NCBI RefSeq assembly: GCF_047511655.1
Contig: NC_133391.1
Span: 123,574,384 to 123,638,383, forward strand
DNA from: Castor canadensis
Taxonomy: Eukaryota > Chordata > Mammalia > Rodentia > Castoridae
DNA: 64,000 nt
Direction of reading: 5' to 3'
Below the pieces are notes generated by a model. It ran no database searches, was not told where the DNA came from, and worked only from the letters and a program-made list of their open reading frames with translations. A program made the translations under genes and the position numbers. Positions 57,405 to 64,000 of the stretch are shown here, one piece after another (position 1 is the first letter of the stretch; each line of letters begins with the position of its first letter).

Positions 57405-57715
57405 TTTTTTAGTATTAAAAACAGATTTCTTGAAATACAGTTCACATATCATAACCTTTATTCCTTCACTCTGTATAAGTTATTGTTTTGTTATGTATTC
57501 ACAGAGTTGTACAGTCATCACCAAAATCAATAGGATGTTTTTCTCATTCTTAAAGGAAACCATGGGTCCATTGCCTTTTACTCTTTAATGTTCATTTCCG
57601 ATCCCTATGATTTGGGGTGCTTTATCTACCTGCCTTTCATTTAATTGTCCTGTTCCTATTACCTACAAGTTTACACCCCACCTCCTCCCATTCAGTACCT
57701 AATGATCTATTAAGA
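57405..57715 (-). mobile_element. Ancient antisense LINE-1 3' fragment
   Basis: TTGAAATACAGTTCACATATC and GAGTTGTACAGTCATCACCA are typical of the antisense of old LINE-1 3' UTRs. The right end abuts an ID-like SINE. Confidence 0.5.
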
Positions 57716-57728
57716 ACAGAAAGCTTAA

Positions 57729-57832
57729 GGGGCTGGTGGAGTGGCTCAAGTGGTAAGGCACCTGCCCAGCAAGCATGGGACCCCAAGTTCAAATACCAGC
57801 CTTGCCAAAAACAAAACAAAACAAAAAAAACC
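57729..57832 (+). mobile_element. ID-like SINE with 12-bp TSD
   Basis: GGGGCTGGTGGAGTGGCTCA to TTCAAATACCAGCCTTGCC plus an A/C-rich tail. CAGAAAGCTTAA flanks at 57717-57728 and 57833-57844. Confidence 0.95.
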
Positions 57833-58663
57833 CAGAAAGCTTAAAGGAATCATAGAGACCTCTGAGATATAAGTCCTTCCTCCTAATCCCACTTGTCCTA
57901 ATAGTTTCAATTTTAAGCATTGGTTCTTGCAAATGCACAGAACATTTGCCCTATACCATTTGATAGAATAGAGGTGAAGTCACAGGAAATCCCTTATTTT
58001 GCTGACCAGTTGTTAACTGAGCTAAATTATTGCCAGATGTATTTGCAGATACATTCCTGAAAATCAGTACTCTCAAGGCTAGCCACAGTATCTGAAATCC
58101 TGTCTTTCTAGAATTAATCTACTAAAATTCCCCTTTAAAAAGATCCTATCTCTGGAAAGGATAGCACATGAAAATACTATCTGCCAATAACATATTAGCT
58201 TGATTAGTTTCACCAGCTTACCCACAATGGCCTTCTGAGAGACAGTCTGCTGTTCAGCATGTGGGTCTTTTGACAGGGAGGGAGTGCAAGATCAGGGCCC
58301 AATTAGATGCTGATTATGGAGGAACAGGGTACGGCTGCTGTATAAGGGAGCATAGAGAAGGAGATGAGGAAGAAGTGGGGAAGAGATTATTTGCAATGAG
58401 ATAGTCATTTACTCACATCAGGCTGGATTTTAAAAGGTATACAAACATTAATTTCTAAGACACCACATTGTTAAAACAATTCAAACACACTGAAGCTAAG
58501 GAACATCAACTCTATAGACAATATAAAATTTATCTCTAGTGTGACGGAAAAATATTGTGGCTGGTCTTCATGCTGTTGTAGTTTTTATAATTAAAATATA
58601 TCTCCCAGCAGGCCTCATATTTTTTCTTGTATGTTGTACTTAGTGTGTGATATTTTATTTTAG

Positions 58664-58763
58664 GCAATAACCACATGAAAGAAGAAAATTACACTGCTGC
58701 GGTGGATTGTTATACGCAGGCAATAGAACTGGATCCCAATAATGCAGTTTATTATTGCAACAG
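58664..58763 (+). CDS. SGTB: SGTB coding exon 5 (residues 92-124, TPR1)
   Basis: In frame from the split glycine codon, this 100-base exon reads [20 protein letters not shown] then [12 protein letters not shown] plus two bases, followed by donor GTAAAC. It is a typical tetratricopeptide repeat (GN..., Y..A...Y..AI.LDP, YYCNR). The SGT TPR domain binds the C-terminal EEVD tails of Hsp70 and Hsp90. The N and N of the NNH and YYCN motifs are carboxylate-clamp positions in this family. The split arginine codon leads to exon 6, which was not found before the window ends. Confidence 0.95.
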
Positions 58764-58879
58764 GTAAACTGGCACTATTGTCACAGGTTTTCAATTCTTA
58801 AACACCAGATTAGTTCTATTGCTATCTTTTTATTTCTTTTCGTATTTCCAGCATCCATTACTGTGGCTGGCAAACAAGT

Positions 58880-59400
58880 ATTCAGGAAATGTTATTTTTG
58901 AGTGAGTGGATAGATGTACCTTAATTTACTCAACTGTGGACCTACTGTGGACACTGAGGTTCTTTCCATATTTTTCCATATCATCAAGGTGCAGTGAACA
59001 TCTCTGTTTCTAACTATTTTTTCCTGCTTCAGATTTTCTAGACTTTGGTGGTACTGGGTTTTGAACTTGGCTTCTCTCTTGCTAGGAAGTCACTCTGTCA
59101 CTTGAACCATGCCTCCAACTCTAGGACTTTGGATTTATTCCTGAGAATTTGTTTAGTTGGTCTACAGTTATGAACATTTTAAAAAAATTGAGGCTAATTG
59201 CCAAACTGTTCCAACTTCTTTGAAAATCAGTTCTCTCCGCTAAGAATGTATGAGTAGACCTACTTTTACATGTTCTTTTTCAGCACTAGGTACTCAAATA
59301 ATTATTATTAGTTTGGTATTTCCATACTCATTATCCTAAGTTATCTAAAGAAGTTGGACGTTTTTCAAATGTTGGCTATTTGTGTTTTTTCCTCCTAAAT
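58880..59400 (-). mobile_element. Ancient antisense LINE-1 fragment split by an ID-like SINE
   Basis: Segments such as GGTTCTTTCCATATTTTTCC, GTGCAGTGAACATCTCTG and, after the SINE, AATTGCCAAACTGTTCCAAC match the antisense of old LINE-1 ORF2. The SINE lies at about 59046-59120. Confidence 0.6.
59046..59120 (-). mobile_element. ID-like SINE
   Basis: GGTGGTACTGGGTTTTGAAC to CTGTCACTTGAACCATGCCT, inside an old LINE-1. Confidence 0.85.
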
Positions 59401-59424
59401 TTTCTATTTATACTGTCTATTGAT

Positions 59425-59625
59425 TGAATGTTTGTGTTCCACCCAAAATTCATATGTTGAAATCTAACTCCTAACATGATAGTATTTGGAGGTGTGACCT
59501 CTGAGAGGTGATAGAGTCAGAAGGATGGGGCTCTTGTGAATGGGATTAATGCCCTTGTAAAAGAGACTGCAGAGAGCATTCTCCTCTCCTGCCATTTGAT
59601 GACACAGTAGGAAGAGTACCTGTAC
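59425..59625 (+). mobile_element. MaLR-type LTR relic (5' part)
   Basis: AAAATTCATATGTTGAAATC, GTATTTGGAGGTGTGACCTC, AATGGGATTAATGCCCTTGT and AAAAGAGACTGCAGAGAGC match the well-known conserved 5' half of MLT1/MST-like solo LTRs. Confidence 0.65.
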
Positions 59626-59630
59626 CAGGC

Positions 59631-59676
59631 TAGGCATTATGGCACTCTCCCAACTATTTGGGAGGCAGAGATCAGT
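59631..59676 (+). mobile_element. B1-like SINE fragment
   Basis: GCTAGGCATTATGGCACTCT and ACTATTTGGGAGGCAGAGAT are a short sense B1 piece. Confidence 0.6.
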
Positions 59677-59756
59677 ATAGTTAACTACTAGCCACAGTGG
59701 TCATCAAATACTTGAAATATTGGGAAATGCATTTTAATGTGTAAGCTGATTTAAAT

Positions 59757-59866
59757 TTTTTTTTTTTTTTTTTCGGAGCTATGGTCTCACTATGTAGCCC
59801 AGGCTGGCCTTGAACTCCTGATCCTTCTATTTTAGCTTCCTTCCTGCTGGGATTACCATGCTCTGC
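59757..59866 (-). mobile_element. B1-like SINE
   Basis: T run, then GGTCTCACTATGTAGCCCAG, GGCTGGCCTTGAACTCCTGA and GCTGGGATTACCATG. Flanks repeat TTTAAATTT. Confidence 0.85.
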
Positions 59867-60213
59867 TAATTTAAATTTAAATAGCCACATCTGACTTGTG
59901 GCTCCTATGTTAGACACAGTAGCCTTATATTAAAGATATAATTCATTTGTTTTTGTTGCCCAGCCTGTCTTTTAACATTTTTTTCATATATAAAAGTTTA
60001 AAATATTTATGGAGTCAAATTTTTTTCTTTTGAATTTTATTGCAGTGCCTTTAGGCTTAGAGCTTTTCCCTTTCAGTCTTGACAAATGGCTTCTATTTTC
60101 CTATTTTTCCATTATGTTAAAATTTTAAAATGTCAAATCTAGTTTGGTGATTGGTATGACTATTTTAACTCATTTGAAACTTTTTATTACAGCCTTATAA
60201 AAATTACCTTTTA

Positions 60214-60324
60214 GGGCTGGCAGCATGGCTCAAGTGGTAGAATACCTGCCTACTAAGAACAAGGTCCTGAATTTAAACCCTAGTGCTGCCAAAAAAAAAA
60301 TAATAAAATAAAAATAAATAAATG
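60214..60324 (+). mobile_element. ID-like SINE with 14-bp TSD
   Basis: GGGCTGGCAGCATGGCTCAA to TTTAAACCCTAGTGCTGCC plus an A-rich tail. AAAATTACCTTTTA flanks at 60200-60213 and 60325-60338. Confidence 0.95.
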
Positions 60325-60352
60325 AAAATTACCTTTTATTTTGCAGTAGGTT

Positions 60353-60422
60353 CTTTTTTTTGGAGCAGGGGATGTATGGCTCTTGAACTTAGGCCACACC
60401 ACTTGAGCCACTCCTCCAGCCC
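60353..60422 (-). mobile_element. ID-like SINE with 11-bp TSD
   Basis: T run to CCACTTGAGCCACTCCTCCA. TGCAGTAGGTT flanks at 60342-60352 and 60423-60433. Two ID units of opposite orientation thus lie within 30 bases of each other. Confidence 0.9.
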
Positions 60423-61334
60423 TGCAGTAGGTTTTTAGATTTGAAAGAGATCTAAATTTATGTGTTCCAACCTTTCATTGAATTACTACTGCCATACTTA
60501 AGGTGTTTACACCCTGCTTTTTCTTTTGTGGCTGTATTTGTTAGAAATGCCTTCTTATATTGATACTGAGTGAGTTTTTTTGTAGCATCTATCAGTTGAC
60601 TTTAATTCTTAAAAGCAATTACAGAATAAATATGATTTTGCTTTTTATGACAGTACCTTACATTTTGATGTTTTCTTACCACATTCATTTGAGTTCTTTT
60701 TTCATGTTAAATGTTTCTTCCATCGTACTTTGGAGAGTACAGCATTAAGTCCTGCACTGGGAACTTGTCCTGTTCACAGAGTCTGTGAAAGTATAGTTTA
60801 TAGGGGTTTACATGGTGTACCTGCCATCCATCTCACCAGACTAATAGTCTTATGAGGCTCTCGTTTGACCCACTTCTATATACATAATTATATATCAAGA
60901 TATTCTAGCATTATTTGTTGAACTCATATTTTGCTTTTGATTAATTAAAGCCTTTTTAATGTAATTGTCATCAGTAGTAAGTTCTTAGTCATTGAGTTTT
61001 TTGCATGTTAAAAAAGTAAGAAAGAAGAAATTGCAGTTTTCCCTAGAGACTCCTTGATTGGTGAGCTCTCTGCATGATGTGTTATCTCATTTTCCCTCTG
61101 GGTAGTCAATTTTGAGTATTTGGCTTTAATTTGCAGAAGCTGTGCACATAAGTAAAAAACAGATTATTTTAGGGGGAGAGGTGTGTGTAGAATTATTGTT
61201 TGTGTCATTTCTTAAGCAGTTTTGCCTTTAGTGCTTTAGAGAAGCTAGCATTCTTTACACAAAAGGTTGATGATTTCCTCCCCCAAATACTAAGGAAATT
61301 ATTTCTATTGAATAACTTTTTCTTTCCTTTTTTA

Positions 61335-61790
61335 AAACTTAAGTTAATTTTTAAAGTTTTATTAGAATGTAATTGTTGTACATGGGGATACATTGTGATA
61401 TTTACGTATTGCTCATAATATATCTTAGATTTCCCCACTCCATAATTCTCCGTCTTCCCCTTTCACTCCTTTCTTAGAACAATTTCAACAGATTTCATTC
61501 TTCTGTTTTTGTATATGCATACAAAATACGTCAACCATACTCACCCTCATTCCTCTTTCCTTATTCCCACCCACTTCCCACTGGTACCCACCCCCAGAAA
61601 AGACTTACTTTACCCTCCTGCCCTTGGTTTGTTTTTTTTAAGTGTATATTAATAGTCCAAGGGGCTTTTGCCTTGGTACTTCAGGCCTATTTATACCATG
61701 CTTTAATCAGATTAACCTCCCCATTACTTATTCATTCTCTATTACCATGTTCCCCTAATACTCACTTATTGAATAAATTTTTATGTCATC
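61335..61790 (-). mobile_element. Older LINE-1 3' UTR fragment
   Basis: Shares the start TTTTATTAGAATGTAATTGT and the block ATTCTTCTGTTTTTGTATAT with the older LINE-1 at 23286 (its T run, then ATTGTTCTGTTTTGTATATG). The right boundary is approximate. Confidence 0.6.
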
Positions 61791-62289
61791 TTATAATAAA
61801 AGCTGAAAAATCCCTTTGAAAATGCTTTTCTATATGATAACATTTTGAAGAAATCATGTAAGATGATAAAGTATTTGAATGGTATAGTAGATTTAAAAAA
61901 TTCTATTTAAAGAAACATTTGTTTTTACATTAAATGTTCATTTGAAATCGTATGATTTCCTACATGAAGTCAATAATAGAAACAAGCCTTTTTCACACCT
62001 TCTTCCTATTCCTATCATTCTACTGACAGGTTCTTAACAAGTACATAGTAGTGCTGTCACTGGAGCTAGAGTTGATTGGACTCTAATGCAGGATCTTCTA
62101 TTTTACAAGTGTAGGATTGGGTATTGTTACGTTCTCCTATTTATCTCCGGGAAACTTTTTAGGGGCAATTCATCTGTAATGTATTTTTTCTTGCTCCCAG
62201 GTTCATGTCATCCACAAACTTGAGAATATCATTGTATAACTGATTCTTTACATGTGTCAGTTGCAAGTCAACTAATGGAATGATTATGT

Positions 62290-62645
62290 AGGGAAGTAAT
62301 TAAGAGCAGAATTCTGCGCTGGTGGAGTGGCTCAAGTGGTAGAATGCTACCTAGCAAGTTTGAGGCCCTCAGTTCAAACTCCATTACCACCAATGGAGTC
62401 TGATCCTGGACTCTGTATTGTAATTTCTGGCCCTGTCACTTCCTACTTAATGTGACCTTTGGCAAATTACCTAACCTATCTGTGCCTTAGTTTCTCTATC
62501 TGAAAAATACGGATGGTAATAGTATTCAACTCATAGGGGTGTTGTGGAGATCAAATAGTTAATTCATGTATCGTTCTAGGAGAGTATATCTAATAAAGAG
62601 TGTTATACCCAAGTAATAGCTATTAGCATAATTATTTATGTGGCC
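62290..62645 (+). mobile_element. MIR SINE relic split by an ID-like SINE
   Basis: AATTAAGAGCAGAATTCTG (MIR start) is followed by the ID unit at 62317-62392. The MIR then resumes: GGCCCTGTCACTTCCTACTT, TGACCTTTGGCAAATTACCT, GTGCCTTAGTTTCTCTATCT, TCATAGGGGTGTTGTGGAG. Confidence 0.85.
62317..62392 (+). mobile_element. ID-like SINE inside a MIR
   Basis: CGCTGGTGGAGTGGCTCAAG to TTCAAACTCCATTACCACCA. It separates the two halves of a MIR. Confidence 0.9.
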
Positions 62646-63084
62646 TATTTTCGGCCTTAATCAGAATATGAAGAGAGAGCTACATTTTTTCAGGCTCATA
62701 TATGTAGCAATTACCTATTTCTGATTACCAGTCCATACTAACCCCGTTAAAACAGAAAGGAAATGATGTTTGTATGCTAGTTCAAAAAAGTTGAACTTTT
62801 TCTGAAAGTGCCTTTTTAAAAAAAAAAAAAAATCTTCAACATTTTCAAAACTGAAGGAATTTTATATTGGGTATATAATCAGATACTCACACATAGACTT
62901 TGTCATTAATGTTTTAGGATATTTTCTATACTAAATCACGTATTTATATGTGTGGTGCCTCTATCCACTCATTATTCCATCTTACTTTTGAAGGATTTCA
63001 AAACAATTTGCAGCCATCAGGTCACTTCTTCCCTGCATGTATAGTATACATATTGTTCACCAGAGTTCAGTGTTTGTTTACCTT

Positions 63085-63520
63085 TATTTTTTTGAGGTAA
63101 AATTTGCAAGTAACAGAATACATAAATTTTAATGTACTTTTGCTGAGTTTTGACAATTACATATACTTTTGTAACCTAAGTCCCTGTCAGGATACTGAAA
63201 ATTACCATCATATGTTCAGGAAGTTCCTTATGATCCTTCACAGTCAGCTGCCTATGACACTCACCAGTTGTAGTTTTTTTTTTTTTTGCTTCGCCTTCTC
63301 CACCATATATTTGTCTCTTCTAGATTTCATATGAAAGAAATCACATGTACTTTTCTATGTAAGACTTGTTTTTGAGAGTCAACCACATAGTTGCATGAAT
63401 TAGTAGCTTATTTTTTTATTGTTCATAATACTCTATTGTTTGTATGTATTACAATTACCTGGCTATTTTCCTGTTGATGGTCACTGGGGCTGCCTCTCTT
63501 TTGTTCAGAATTTATAGTTT
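63085..63520 (-). mobile_element. Ancient antisense LINE-1 fragment
   Basis: TTTTTGAGGTAAAATTTGCA, AGTTTTGACAATTACATATA and TTTCCTGTTGATGGTCACTG are characteristic of antisense L1M-type 3' ends. A T run at 63275-63288 may mark a further small insertion. Confidence 0.6.
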
Positions 63521-64000
63521 ATTTGGGGAAGAGTTGGATCTGTAAAGAATTTAGGTGGCCATACTGGAAGGTGGAAGCCTTCATTTTCTTTCTTCACACA
63601 CACACAAAAATTCCTTTATTAGTAAGTTCTAACAGTGTAGCCCAGAAAAATAGAAAAATCCTAATAAATTGGGGGAATGACTTTGATGTTTTAATTACAT
63701 TCTTTGTAATCAGATGAGTATACATAATGTTTTAATTTAGTGCATAAAAAAACTTGAAATAAGTGCATTTAAGAGTATCATGAAGTGTTATGACTAGATA
63801 TAAATTTTATCATAAAATTGGTCATTTATACAACACAGTAAGCCATGTATTTTTAACTGTTAATATGGAAATTGTGAGCCTAAATAAATAATTAATTTTT
63901 CATGAGTTAGAACTGACTAATAATCTTATATCTGCTAGTACTGTAATATAGGAAACTCTTGGCAATACCTATGCTTTCTTCCCTTTTATTTAATTACTGT

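Larger units (their letters stand above)
54913..58663 (+). other. SGTB: SGTB intron 4
   Basis: Bounded by GTAAAT and TATTTTATTTTAG. It carries several SINEs, simple repeats near 57110-57245 and an old antisense LINE-1 piece. The stretch 57850-58660 shows no repeat or exon that I recognise. Confidence 0.85.
58764..64000 (+). other. SGTB: SGTB intron 5 (partial)
   Basis: Starts with donor GTAAAC and runs past the right edge. It contains SINEs, a MaLR-type LTR piece, a MIR split by an ID unit, and old antisense LINE-1 segments. No continuation of TPR1 (AAAQSKLGHY in human SGTB) was seen. Stretches 60440-61330, 61800-62280 and 63530-64000 show nothing I can name. Confidence 0.75.

Noticed and set aside
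58764-64000. SGTB exon 6 (rest of TPR1 and TPR2) sought after exon 5
   Set aside because: No in-frame match after a plausible acceptor was seen, so the exon is placed beyond the window.

Overview
This is a mammalian nuclear genome window, almost certainly from a rodent. It has a CpG-island promoter, GT-AG spliced coding exons, large introns, LINE-1, L2, MIR and MaLR relics, and a dense population of composite SINEs. These SINEs are built from a 7SL-derived B1-like part and a tRNA-derived ID-like part. That B1/ID architecture, together with the LINE-1 3' ends carrying a long C-rich/G-rich tract, most resembles a castorimorph rodent such as beaver (Castor). The species is inferred from remembered repeat style, not from a search.

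Layout. The gene content is the head-to-head pair NLN (minus strand) and SGTB (plus strand). They share one CpG-island promoter at about 41.4-42.3 kb. NLN coding exon 1 (41595-41635, minus) encodes only the arginine-rich start of the mitochondrial presequence and ends at a clean splice donor. Everything from 41594 down to position 1 is best read as NLN intron 1, because no further NLN exon was recognised. On the plus strand, SGTB has a non-coding exon 1 ending near 42160. Four coding exons follow, at 43264-43363, 51771-51874, 54843-54912 and 58664-58763. They join in frame to give about 124 residues of the roughly 304-residue co-chaperone: the dimerisation domain and the first half of the TPR region. 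The remaining exons lie beyond the right edge.

The rest is introns filled with mobile-element debris. The most structured stretch is 23.3-32.3 kb. There an old antisense LINE-1 is split by a near full-length younger LINE-1 (5' UTR, ORF1 and ORF2 all recognisable but broken). That element is itself interrupted by a third LINE-1 3' fragment with an 11-bp target-site duplication. SGTB intron 2 holds a roughly 2 kb L2 relic, and NLN intron 1 contains a decayed hAT/Charlie-type transposase piece near 39 kb. The SINEs occur as single ID units, single B1 units, ID/B1 dimers and ID/B1/B1 trimers.

No wholly new system is evident. The points most worth a second look are the shared promoter, the very small NLN exon, a 64-bp tandem duplication against the SGTB exon 3 acceptor, the trimeric SINE architecture, the G-rich LINE-1 3' ends and the triple-nested LINE-1.
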